A DNA stretch of 64,000 bases from Spirochaetota bacterium (GTDB lineage: Bacteria > Spirochaetota > UBA4802 > UBA5368): NCBI GenBank assembly GCA_035477215.1, contig DATIKU010000048.1, positions 61,621 through 125,620 on the forward strand, given 5' to 3'. Made by a program: the position numbers and the translations under genes. Below the pieces are notes generated by a model. It saw nothing but the letters and a program-made list of their open reading frames with translations, did no database searches and was not told the origin of the DNA. Position 1 is the first letter of the stretch. Each line of letters opens with the position of its first letter. Below are positions 8,224 to 15,801 of this stretch, in pieces.

Positions 8224-9384
8224 CTAAAAAAACCTCCTGAACTCCGAGAGCTCGCCCTTGCCATCCATCACGCGCTGTGCGGCCTTTACCGCGTCGCGAT
8301 CACCAAGCGCGATCGCCCCGACGGCCAGTCCGGCATTGAGGAGCAGCTTCTTGTAACCGGTATCGCTCGATGCTACGAGGACGTCGCAGCCGGCGGCATT
8401 GAAATCTCCCGCCGAATATAGGTCGATGCCGGTAATTTTGAGCGTGGCGGCCATAAGCGTCGGATTGTATGCGGTGGGGACGCCGGCCATATTGAGTCCA
8501 GCGATCCGTCCCTGTTCCTTCGCCGCGGGCCAGATACCGAAGAGCTTTCCGCGGTATTCGATCGGATCGCCCGCCGCGAACACATCCTCCGCCGAGGTCC
8601 TCAGGTGGTCATCGACCACGATGCCCGAATCGACGGCGATGCCCGCTTCGCGCGCGAGGTCGCACCGCCCGCGTATACCCGCAGAAACCAGCACAAGGTC
8701 CGCCTCGATCGTGCGGCCGGATTTCAGTAGTACCCTTTTCACCGAGCCGTTCCCCTCGATTGCTCTGACCCCATCCTCCAGCGCAAAGGAAAGCCCCTTC
8801 TCCTCAAGCAGCCGTTGAAGGGTACGCGCGCCATCGGCGTCGAGCTGGCGGGGAAGGAGCCTGCCGCACGCCTCGACCACGCTTACGGCGAGACCGAGCT
8901 TCGCGAGGCTGTGCGCCGACTCAAGGCCGAGAAGCCCGCCGCCCACCACGACCGCTCGATTCGCCGCACCGGCGAAGGCACGCAGGCGATCTGCATCCTC
9001 GATTCCACGCAGCGTGAAAACGCCGTTCAGATCGGCGCCCTCGATCGGCGGCAATACCGGATCAGCCCCGGTGGCCAGGAGCAGCCGGTCGTAGGAATAA
9101 AGCCTGCCCTGAATGTCGAGCACGGCCTTTTCATCCGGCATCAACTTCGCGACCGTTGTACCAAGCAGCATCCGGATGCGGTTCTTCTCGTAAAAATCAG
9201 GTTTGTAGATGATCAACCTGTCGCGGGCGATCCCGTCGGCGAGATACTCAATAACGCTGGGGCGGTAATAATAAAGGTAGGGGGATGATGTAAGAATGGC
9301 GACGGCCCCCTCCGGGTCCGATTTACGGATGGCGAGTGCGGCCTCGGTGCCCGCGACTCCGTTGCCGATGATTAGATAGTTCAC
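8224..9384 (-). CDS. FAD-dependent NAD(P)H oxidoreductase
   Basis: A 386-residue enzyme of the two-dinucleotide-binding flavoprotein family (NADH oxidase, rubredoxin reductase and NirB N-terminal types). The FAD-binding Rossmann motif is at residues 5-17 (IIGNGVAGTEAAL), the NAD(P)H motif VVVGGGLLGLESA near 146, and the second FAD motif VFAAGDPIE near 270. No redox-active CxxxxC is present, so electrons probably pass to an external acceptor such as rubredoxin; the partner is not evident nearby. The GTG at 9384 was chosen because GGGAGGGG precedes it by 4 nt; an upstream TTG is less likely. Confidence 0.88.
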   Translation of the reverse strand: MNYLIIGNGVAGTEAALAIRKSDPEGAVAILTSSPYLYYYRPSVIEYLADGIARDRLIIYKPDFYEKNRIRMLLGTTVAKLMPDEKAVLDIQGRLYSYDRLLLATGADPVLPPIEGADLNGVFTLRGIEDADRLRAFAGAANRAVVVGGGLLGLESAHSLAKLGLAVSVVEACGRLLPRQLDADGARTLQRLLEEKGLSFALEDGVRAIEGNGSVKRVLLKSGRTIEADLVLVSAGIRGRCDLAREAGIAVDSGIVVDDHLRTSAEDVFAAGDPIEYRGKLFGIWPAAKEQGRIAGLNMAGVPTAYNPTLMAATLKITGIDLYSAGDFNAAGCDVLVASSDTGYKKLLLNAGLAVGAIALGDRDAVKAAQRVMDGKGELSEFRRFF

Positions 9385-9577
9385 GCGTCCCCTCCCGGGC
9401 GGCAAATCGTTGAATCTTAATCACCGTAATAAACCGGGCCTGCGGGAATTCAATCGATTTTTGCAGAACAAAGGTAAAAGACCGCGGGTGATGGATACAT
9501 TCGGGGGGAGCGTGTGGAGCGCGGGCGGTCCGGGTACTGCGACGGGGGCCGCTCAAACGGTCCCCGTCCGAAAGCGT

Positions 9578-10036
9578 TTAGTCTGCCTTAACCCAGAACT
9601 GCGAGCGGCCGGCGAGCGAAATGCCGATGAAGCCGCGCACCTCGAGGCGCTTGCCGCCGTCGATGACCTTGATTTTGCAGCTGTAGGTCTTGCCGTTGTC
9701 GGGATCCATGATCTTTCCGCCGGTATATGCGTCTCCATCCTTGGAGAGGCCCCACATGATGTTCATGCCGATGATCGGCTTGTCCTTGTTCGCGCCCGTG
9801 CACTTGGTGCAGAGGGGATTGGGATCTTCGCCGGGTTTTTTGACGAGCTTGACGATTTTTCCGTACAGCTTTCCGTCTTTCTCGGTGATTTCAAGGAAGG
9901 ATTTCGCTTCCTTGGTGACGTCGTCGATGGTCTTCCACGTTCCTACCGGTGATTGCTCCGCGTACAGCCCGGCCGCGACGAAAGCGAATGCCGCAAGCAT
10001 GATGAGTGTGAAAACGGTTCTTCTGGCGCCTGTCAT
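9578..10036 (-). CDS. DUF2147 family exported protein
   Basis: A 152-residue protein with a signal peptide (residues 1-27, cleavage near LYA-EQ) and a mature domain typical of DUF2147: SPVGTWKTIDD at the start, IVKLVKKPGEDPNPLCTKC, a GxNIMWGLSKDGD segment and a terminal GRSQFWVKAD. The family is periplasmic and small, lipocalin-like in its SPVGxW pattern; no enzyme activity is established. The CTKC pair is a likely disulfide or metal site. The start at 10036 is supported by GGAGG 11 nt upstream and by the signal peptide; the frame opens 39 codons earlier. Confidence 0.85.
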   Translation of the reverse strand: MTGARRTVFTLIMLAAFAFVAAGLYAEQSPVGTWKTIDDVTKEAKSFLEITEKDGKLYGKIVKLVKKPGEDPNPLCTKCTGANKDKPIIGMNIMWGLSKDGDAYTGGKIMDPDNGKTYSCKIKVIDGGKRLEVRGFIGISLAGRSQFWVKAD

Positions 10037-10453
10037 ATCCGTGAATCCTCCATGATGGATAAATGATATACCGTGAACAAATCGCACAGGCCCGCAGCGG
10101 TTGTTTCTCCGACGAAAACGGAGAATTAAAAACCGAACGGCATAATCGCCCACGAATTATTCAGAGTATTATGTACTGCCCATGCAAATGAACATATACT
10201 TATCATAATGCTTAGGTCAAGCACATTTAACCGACAGGAGTGAGCGGAACATTGGCTTCCGACAGATTGACTGCGGTCGATGCCCGGGCCAACGGCCGTT
10301 GGCCCGGGCGGTTGCACTTCCGTCCGGCAATTCGGGGCGTGATAACGAAAATTATATTGTGTTGACAATCGTGATAAGAGGAGATAGTCTGCGAACCAGT
10401 CTACGGAACATCATGTCCGTACTGGCTTAACATTATTCAAGGGGGTTTCATCT
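10037..10453. other. Intergenic region between divergent exported-protein genes
   Basis: About 420 bp holding the upstream regions of the DUF2147 gene (minus) and the YtfJ-like gene (plus). The only element I can support is the promoter at 10362-10390. A GC-rich hairpin (GGCCAACGGCCGTTGGCC) sits at 10288-10305. Confidence 0.5.
10362..10390 (+). promoter_or_regulatory. Probable sigma-70 promoter of the YtfJ-like gene
   Basis: A consensus TTGACA (10362-10367), a 17-nt spacer and a weak TAGTCT (10385-10390) stand about 55 nt before the ribosome-binding site (GGGGG) of the gene at 10454. Confidence 0.5.
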
Positions 10454-10990
10454 ATGAAAAAGGTCGCGGTTTTAGGTCTTATACTGTCCCTGGCGATTTT
10501 CAGCGGACAGGTCGATGCCGCCAACGTCGGCGACACGGTATCGAACGTAACGGTTCGCGATGCGAGCAATAATCCGGCACAGATTCCGGATCTTGGTGTA
10601 AAAGTATTAACTATTTTCTATAGCGATGCGGATGCGGCTGATATCGCAGACCCGGTGTCAGATGCTCTTAAAGCCAGGAAGTTTCCAGAGGTCCAGTACC
10701 GTGGACAGGGGATTGCGAACCTGAAAGACTCCAAGGCTCCCAATTTCATCATTCGCAGGGTCATCAAGGGTAAAGAGCAGAAATACAATACCAAGATTCT
10801 GACCGACCCTGAACATTCCCTGAAAAATGCATGGGGCCTTGCCAGTTGCAATGATGCCTCCGCAGTCATCGTAATAGGGAAAGACCGGAAGATAAAATAT
10901 ATCAATTACCTGAGGAAGACCAACCCGGCCAATGAAGCTGAAGTCGCAAAGATAGTAGGTCTGGTCGAATCGCTTATCGCCGGTAAATAA
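10454..10990 (+). CDS. YtfJ-like exported thioredoxin-fold protein
   Basis: A 178-residue protein with a clear signal peptide (MKKVAVLGLILSLAIFSGQVDA). The mature part resembles YtfJ and AhpC/TSA-like periplasmic proteins: an early VGDTVSNVTVRD strand pair, VLTIFYSDADAADIADPVSDAL, and the late ASAVIVIGKDRKIKYINYLRK strand-turn typical of thioredoxin folds. The usual CxxC is replaced by YSDAD, so a redox role is doubtful. The gene has its own promoter and a GC hairpin terminator, so it is probably monocistronic. Confidence 0.8.
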   Translation: MKKVAVLGLILSLAIFSGQVDAANVGDTVSNVTVRDASNNPAQIPDLGVKVLTIFYSDADAADIADPVSDALKARKFPEVQYRGQGIANLKDSKAPNFIIRRVIKGKEQKYNTKILTDPEHSLKNAWGLASCNDASAVIVIGKDRKIKYINYLRKTNPANEAEVAKIVGLVESLIAGK

Positions 10991-11020
10991 TCTCCCGCGA
11001 CCGCAAGGAAAGGACCGAAA

Positions 11021-11063
11021 CGGGCGGCGCGCCATGAGAATGGGTGCCGCCCGCGTATTTTTT
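11021..11063 (+). terminator. Intrinsic terminator after the YtfJ-like gene
   Basis: Stem CGGGCGGC / GCCGCCCG (11021-11028 and 11045-11052) followed by a T-rich run. The T-run ends directly before the -35 box of the rpsU promoter. Confidence 0.65.
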
Positions 11064-11064
11064 A

Positions 11065-11093
11065 TTGACAAAATATGCATGGATCGCTACTGT
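11065..11093 (+). promoter_or_regulatory. Probable rpsU promoter
   Basis: TTGACA (11065-11070), a 17-nt spacer and a weak TACTGT (11088-11093), about 37 nt before the rpsU start. The arrangement resembles the promoter at 10362, which also combines a perfect -35 with a poor -10. Confidence 0.5.
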
Positions 11094-11129
11094 CGGCTAA
11101 AATTACACTTGAAAGGATGTGAGAAAGTA

Positions 11130-11393
11130 ATGCCCAGCCCTATCGAAGTGGAAGTGAACGGCGACATCGAAAAGGCCTTTAAAAATCTGAAAAAGAAGAT
11201 GGCGTTCGAAGGCATATTCAAGGAGCTCAAGCGCCGCAGGTACTACGAGAAGCCCAGCGAAGAAAAGAAGCGCAAGAAGGAAGAGGCCGAAAGGCGGCGG
11301 ATCAAGAAGATCAGGCGTTTCTCGGCGCAGAGCAAGGGGCGTCGTTTCGTCAGTGTACGGGTCGTGACGAAAGAACGCGCCGAAGAGGAATAG
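11130..11393 (+). CDS. rpsU: 30S ribosomal protein S21
   Basis: An 87-residue small-subunit protein. The family core is PSPIEVEVNGDIEKAFKNLK, then EGIFKELKRRRYYEKPSEEKKRK; a basic C-terminal extension (about 20 residues longer than the E. coli protein) follows. Such extensions are common outside Proteobacteria. The start was placed at the ATG preceded by GAAAGGATG; the in-frame opening 32 codons upstream covers the promoter. A short intrinsic terminator follows. It stands alone, not in the rpsU-dnaG-rpoD operon known from enterics. Confidence 0.93.
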   Translation: MPSPIEVEVNGDIEKAFKNLKKKMAFEGIFKELKRRRYYEKPSEEKKRKKEEAERRRIKKIRRFSAQSKGRRFVSVRVVTKERAEEE

Positions 11394-11417
11394 CCCAGGG
11401 CTGCACTACCAAGAAAA

Positions 11418-11442
11418 GATCCGGTTATGCCGGATTTTTTTA
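11418..11442 (+). terminator. Intrinsic terminator of rpsU
   Basis: Stem ATCCGG / CCGGAT with a short TTATG-type loop followed by seven or more T residues, 25 nt after the rpsU stop. Confidence 0.85.
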
Positions 11443-11535
11443 TTTATAGCTGATATAAATAGAGTTGTTCTGTTATCAGAAGATGAGCCGGTTCCCCGCG
11501 TTTCACTCCGGCATTCACATCATAATCAATAACAA

Positions 11536-12819
11536 ATGAAAGCAGAGCGCGACATCCGACCACTTGCAGAGCGCCGCCGCCCGCAGACGCTGATGGCCTT
11601 TGTCGGCCAGGAACATCTCCTGGGCCCTGGAAGAATGCTCCATTCGGTCATCGGGAGGAAAACCGTGTTCTCGATGATCCTGTGGGGCGAGCCGGGTTGC
11701 GGTAAAACAACGCTCGCCCGTCTTATCGCCGATCATTGCGGCATGGAGGCCCATTTCTTAAGCGCCGTCTCATCCGGGGTGCCCGAGGTGCGCAAGGTGA
11801 TCGAGCGCGGGAAGGAGAACCGGAAAAACGGCGTACAGACGCTCCTCTTTCTCGACGAGATCCATCGTTTTAACAAGGCCCAGCAGGACGCGGTCCTGGG
11901 CGCGGTCGAATCGGGTGACATCGTGCTCATCGGCGCGACGACCGAAAACCCGTCCTTCCAGGTGATCGCGCCGCTCCTTTCCCGAAGCAGGGTGGTGAGG
12001 TTGCATCCGCTTACTGAAAAGGACCTCATGGTCATTCTCGGAGCGGCGCTCGAAAACGACCGGATGCTGCTGGATTCGGGTGTACGAATCGACGCCGCCG
12101 GGAAAGCGAAGCTGGTCGCCCTGGCGCAGGGGGACGCGCGCCGCATGCTCAACGTGCTGGAGCAGGCTTCACTTCTGGCAACGGACGGAACCATCACCGC
12201 TGAGGTGATCGCCGAGGCGCTGCGAGGAGTTGTGGTGTATTATGACCGCGCCGGCGACCGTCATTACGACACCATCTCGGCCTTTATCAAGTCCATGCGG
12301 GGTTCGGACCCCGACGCGGCGGTCTACTACCTTGCCCGGATGCTGGTTGCCGGCGAGGATCCCGTGTTCATCGCCCGCCGCATGGTGATTTTCGCCTCCG
12401 AGGACGTGGGCAACGCCTCCCCGCAGGCGCTGCCGATAGCGGTCGCCGCAATGACCGCCGCGCAGAACATCGGCCCTCCCGAGGCGGAGATCGTTCTCGC
12501 CCAGTGCGCGACCTTCCTGGCGTCCTCGCCCAAGAGCAACGCCTCGTACATGGCGCTTCGAAAAGCGAAGGAGCGCGCCGGCGATTTCTCGATCGAGATA
12601 CCAATGCACCTGCGCAATGCGCCGACGAAGCTGATGAGCGAAATGGGATACGGCAGGGGATATCGCTATCCGCACGATTCCGAGGGACACTTCGTAAATG
12701 AGCACTACCTCCCCGAAAAGCTCGCCGGTGAGACCTACTACCGGCCATCGAATGAAGGGAGTGAAAAAGCCATTGCCGAGCGCCTGGCGCGCCTCTGGCC
12801 GGAACGGTTCGGAAAATAG
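11536..12819 (+). CDS. rarA: Replication-associated recombination AAA ATPase RarA (MgsA)
   Basis: A 427-residue clamp-loader-like ATPase acting at stalled replication forks. Walker A GEPGCGKTT is at residues 51-59 and Walker B LLFLDEIHRFN at about 105-115. Sensor 1 (LIGATTENPSF) and the arginine-finger region (LLSRSRVV) follow. The C-terminal half contains the family-specific VYYLARMLVAGEDPVFIARR and the terminal YRYPHDSEGHFVNEHYLP segment. Length and all motifs match the family. No clear Shine-Dalgarno stands before the ATG. Confidence 0.96.
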   Translation: MKAERDIRPLAERRRPQTLMAFVGQEHLLGPGRMLHSVIGRKTVFSMILWGEPGCGKTTLARLIADHCGMEAHFLSAVSSGVPEVRKVIERGKENRKNGVQTLLFLDEIHRFNKAQQDAVLGAVESGDIVLIGATTENPSFQVIAPLLSRSRVVRLHPLTEKDLMVILGAALENDRMLLDSGVRIDAAGKAKLVALAQGDARRMLNVLEQASLLATDGTITAEVIAEALRGVVVYYDRAGDRHYDTISAFIKSMRGSDPDAAVYYLARMLVAGEDPVFIARRMVIFASEDVGNASPQALPIAVAAMTAAQNIGPPEAEIVLAQCATFLASSPKSNASYMALRKAKERAGDFSIEIPMHLRNAPTKLMSEMGYGRGYRYPHDSEGHFVNEHYLPEKLAGETYYRPSNEGSEKAIAERLARLWPERFGK

Positions 12820-12825
12820 CATGAA

Positions 12826-13000
12826 ACGGGGCCAAATGGGGCCAGAGCGGAGTATCAACCCTCCTGTCGGTTCCGTGGCGGGGTCAGAGCCCTTTGCGGT
12901 AATGCGCCTTGCGAAATACCGGGAGCCCTGTTGCACCTGGTCCCGTCGACAGCCGTGTACGAGGCGCCGCAGACGCATACCATTACCTGAAAATTAAAAG
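12826..13000. other. Intergenic stretch with GGGGYCAGAG motifs
   Basis: About 175 bp between rarA and pyrE. It contains GGGGCCAGAGCGGAG (12839) and GGGGTCAGAGCCCTT (12880), a motif type often found at the edges of REP or IS200-like element debris. No transposase is present, so a mobile origin is only a guess. Confidence 0.3.
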
Positions 13001-13010
13001 GAGAACCGCA

Positions 13011-13577
13011 ATGCATCACACCGAACGCGACAGGTTGTTTGAAATCCTTTATACAAAGTCGTTTATCTACCGCGACAACCCGCCGTTTACGCTGGTGTCC
13101 GGGCGCCAGAGCCCGTATTACTTCGACTGCAAGGCGGCCACGCTCGATCCCGAGGGGCTCTCGCTGGTGGGCGCGCTGATGTTTCAGGCCATACGGAACC
13201 TGAAGCCCGATGCCGCCGGCGGACTCACCCTTGGCGCCGACCCGATCGCGCTGTCCACCAGTCTCGAGGCCTACCGCCAGGGCGTGGAGCTGAAACCGAT
13301 CATAGTGCGAAAGGAGCCCAAGAAGCACGGCACGGCCAAGTGGATCGAGGGCATCCTCGACGGCGTTAAGCGGGTGGTGGCGATCGACGATGTCATCACG
13401 ACGGGCGGCTCCACCATTACGGCGATCGAGCGCTTGCGCGAGGCGGGCCTGGAGGTGATCGCCGCGGCGGTTGTCATCGACCGCGAGGAGGGCGGCCGCG
13501 AGGCGATCGAGGCGACGGGGGTGAGCGTCATATCGCTATTCAAACGCGAGGACTTCGACCGGCGCCGGTTGGGTTGA
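13011..13577 (+). CDS. pyrE: Orotate phosphoribosyltransferase
   Basis: A 188-residue enzyme that joins orotate to PRPP to give OMP in pyrimidine synthesis. The PRPP loop VVAIDDVITTGGST lies at about residues 121-135. Upstream are the family segments SGRQSPYYFDCK and LTLGADPIALSTS, the Lys-rich dimer loop RKEPKKHGTAKWIEG, and near the end VVIDREEGG. The ATG at 13011 has AAAGGAGA upstream, which rules out the longer open frame starting at 12909. A strong intrinsic terminator follows. Confidence 0.96.
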   Translation: MHHTERDRLFEILYTKSFIYRDNPPFTLVSGRQSPYYFDCKAATLDPEGLSLVGALMFQAIRNLKPDAAGGLTLGADPIALSTSLEAYRQGVELKPIIVRKEPKKHGTAKWIEGILDGVKRVVAIDDVITTGGSTITAIERLREAGLEVIAAAVVIDREEGGREAIEATGVSVISLFKREDFDRRRLG

Positions 13578-13594
13578 TTGTAACATCAACAAAA

Positions 13595-13626
13595 CAAAAA
13601 AGCGCGGAATAGTTCCGCGCTTTTTT
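13595..13626. terminator. Bidirectional intrinsic terminator
   Basis: Fourteen-base arms (AAAAAAGCGCGGAA / TTCCGCGCTTTTTT) around a TAG loop, between the convergent pyrE and the small barrel gene. The A/T ends serve as the T-run in both directions. Confidence 0.9.
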
Positions 13627-13646
13627 GTTGGCCGTAAATATACGTC

Positions 13647-14174
13647 TTAGAAGCTGTACTGAACGGCGACGCCCAGTTTGGCCATGTTCGTGCCGCGATC
13701 GGCGATATCGTGCACCACATAGCGCGCCTCGAGCATCAACGCAAGCGGTCCCGACAGGTCGAACTGTATACCGACGAAACCCTCTAATCCGGCATCGGAG
13801 TCTTCATCTGACCTGTTATCGTCATCATCATAAATATTGAGCGCGGGGCCGAAACCGAGGTACGGCTGAATGGCCGCCTTGCCGAGGAAATACCAGTACC
13901 AGTCGAGGTGAATGCCCCATACGTCGAAATCGCCACCCAGATCCGATTTCATGGAAATGTAGTCAAGACCCGGTTTGAAGCGCAGGCTGTCGAAAAGGAA
14001 CGTACCCATGTCGAAGAAAACACCGAAAAAGGGCTGATCGTCGTATTCGGCGTCTTCATAGTCGTCCTGCATGATCGCGTATCCGCCCTTGACGATGATT
14101 CCGCGCGCGAACGAGTCGCTCGCCACCGCGAAGAGCAGTCCAAGCACGGCAAGAAACACTAAGAGTTTCTTCAT
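13647..14174 (-). CDS. Small outer-membrane beta-barrel protein
   Basis: A 175-residue exported protein. The signal peptide (MKKLLVFLAVLGLLFAVASDSFA) is followed by alternating hydrophobic strands (GIIVKGGYAIMQ, LRFKPGLDYISMKS, FDVWGIHLDWYWYFLG, AIQPYLGFGPALNIY, LALMLEARYVVHDI) and a terminal KLGVAVQYSF ending in Phe, the usual barrel-assembly signal. The loop at about 115-128 is very acidic (DDDDNRSDEDSD). It probably forms an eight-stranded OmpA/OmpW-type barrel; its ligand is unknown. It shares a bidirectional terminator with pyrE. Confidence 0.82.
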   Translation of the reverse strand: MKKLLVFLAVLGLLFAVASDSFARGIIVKGGYAIMQDDYEDAEYDDQPFFGVFFDMGTFLFDSLRFKPGLDYISMKSDLGGDFDVWGIHLDWYWYFLGKAAIQPYLGFGPALNIYDDDDNRSDEDSDAGLEGFVGIQFDLSGPLALMLEARYVVHDIADRGTNMAKLGVAVQYSF

Positions 14175-14415
14175 TGAACCTGTCCTCCAGATATATAATC
14201 GTACTGCCTGTTGAATGCGCTTTGTTTATGTCGCAGGACGCTTAATCCGCGGCTCTTTTTATACAGCCCGTTTCGCCCTGTCAGATGACTGACTGAACGA
14301 TACTCCGGTCCTCTCATGGTTCGGATGACGACAATAAGGATAATCATAAAAACGAATATCGTCAATCAAAAAACGAACGCGGGTGATGTATACGCCCGAT
14401 AACGCCCGCGGCGTC

Positions 14416-14787
14416 TCAGCCGATGACCCCGGCCGCCCGCCGATACAGCTCCTCGTCCGGAGCGGACTCGCGCGCAATCCGTATGTGCCTGCGCGCGAGC
14501 TGCCTGTTGTTCATTTTAAAAGCGCACCTGGCTATGAGGTAGTGCAGCCGGTGAAATGACGGGTCTTCCCTCAACGCGCGCTTGAGCGCGCCGACGGCGT
14601 CGGAGAAACGCCCGCGTCGGGCGTGGATATCGGCCAGGGTGATGTAGGCGTAGACGAAGTGCGGGTTGAGCGCGATCGCCTTTTTCAGATACGTCTCGGC
14701 CTTGTCCGCATCGCCCCGGGCGATCCACTCCATCGCCATCTCGTACGAGTCCTCGGATTCGAGATAGTCGTACTCGTGCTCTTTCAC
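14416..14787 (-). CDS. TPR protein
   Basis: A 123-residue cytoplasmic protein made almost wholly of tetratricopeptide helices: AMEWIARGDADKAETYLKKA, then YAYITLADIHARRGRFSDAV, then LHYLIARCAFKMNNRQLARR. It is a short adaptor with three repeats and no other domain. The GTG start at 14787 overlaps the stop of the upstream lipoprotein gene (GTGA), so the two are coupled. A role together with that lipoprotein is likely but unproven. Confidence 0.75.
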   Translation of the reverse strand: MKEHEYDYLESEDSYEMAMEWIARGDADKAETYLKKAIALNPHFVYAYITLADIHARRGRFSDAVGALKRALREDPSFHRLHYLIARCAFKMNNRQLARRHIRIARESAPDEELYRRAAGVIG

Positions 14788-15368
14788 GGCGCGTCTCCGG
14801 AGGCCGGCGCCGAAACGATCGCCTGCGCCGCGTTCGAGGCGATGGAGATCGAGAAGCTGAAATCGCGCGCCTCGAACGCGGTAATGCGGATCCGGTATAG
14901 TCCGGGCGTGAGTTTCCCGAGGGGGGCGTCCTTCACCGTACAGATCACGGTTTCGCGCTCGCTCTTCCAGTTGATATCATAGTTGCGCCCAATCTCCACA
15001 TAAATGGTATTGCCGGCGCGGAGAGTGAAGGCCGATACGTCGAGCGCCTTCTCAACGACGAAGCAAACGCGCACCGAAGGATCAATATAGGCGCTTTGAA
15101 TCGCCGTGTTTTTCGCGCTGACCGTAATTCGAATGCATTCCTCGGGTTTTTCGAGCGTAAAAAAGGCCTCATATGTGGGATGGTTATCGATCCTGTCTTT
15201 CGCAAGGAACTCCTTCGACGAGCTTCCCCTGTAGTAATTTTTAAAGGCGTACTCCCCGACCTGCGTCCTGGTCGTTGTCCCGCATGCCGACAACAAAAGG
15301 AACATGCCCAAAGCGGCGGCCATCGGGCTTCTCGGCGTATGCCAACCGGCGTCCTCTTGTAGTGCCAT
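14784..15368 (-). CDS. Lipoprotein of unknown function
   Basis: A 194-residue predicted lipoprotein with lipobox LLSAC (Cys near position 29) after the segment MAAALGMFLLLSACG. The mature region has two beta-rich blocks (YEAFFTLEKPEECIRITVSAK and LTPGLYRIRITAFEARDFSFSISI) suggestive of an immunoglobulin or jelly-roll fold. The start at 15368 is supported by GGGGAG 9 nt upstream; the alternative ATG at 15323 gives a more standard signal peptide. A consensus promoter lies at 15461-15489. The TPR gene is translationally coupled downstream. Confidence 0.7.
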   Translation of the reverse strand: MALQEDAGWHTPRSPMAAALGMFLLLSACGTTTRTQVGEYAFKNYYRGSSSKEFLAKDRIDNHPTYEAFFTLEKPEECIRITVSAKNTAIQSAYIDPSVRVCFVVEKALDVSAFTLRAGNTIYVEIGRNYDINWKSERETVICTVKDAPLGKLTPGLYRIRITAFEARDFSFSISIASNAAQAIVSAPASGDAP

Positions 15369-15801
15369 TAAACAGACTCCCCGCGCAACGTTACCCTTCA
15401 CCGGGGCGGGCGCGTACGTACGCGCTTCCGCGTCCGAAACCGGTCCCCTCCCGGACACAAACAGTATGCAGAATTTATTACAAGCTGTCAAGCGGGTGAC
15501 GGGTCATTTATTCAATCCGGTAATGGGCCTAACCAACTCATCCCCCCGTCCTCCCTCTCCTCGGAGAAGAAAAGTGAGAGTCAACGGCGGGTATCTTCCG
15601 GTTACATTTCGGCACGATTTATGCGTCCTGAAAAATTATACCGGGCCGAAAAATCTTCTTGCCTTATCGGCCATTTCTCCTCTGTAATACCATCCTGTTA
15701 AAAAGAGCGGTATCTTTGGCTTTCCGCACCCCGGCCTGCGCCCTGCACTGGCGTTGTGGGGCGTTCCGAAATAAAAAACGACACGACTACTGGCATATTA
15801 C
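15369..15801. other. Divergent intergenic region between the lipoprotein gene and smc
   Basis: About 430 bp holding the lipoprotein promoter (15461-15489) on the minus side. No clear promoter or Shine-Dalgarno was found for smc, whose ATG follows TGGCATATTAC. Nothing else is recognisable. Confidence 0.5.
15461..15489 (-). promoter_or_regulatory. Sigma-70 promoter of the lipoprotein-TPR operon
   Basis: On the minus strand, TTGACA (15489-15484), a 17-nt spacer and CATACT (15466-15461), giving a leader of roughly 85 nt to the start at 15368. Confidence 0.7.

Noticed and set aside
12826..13000. Insertion sequence end
   Set aside because: Only short GGGGYCAGAG motifs are present; no inverted repeats, target duplication or transposase.
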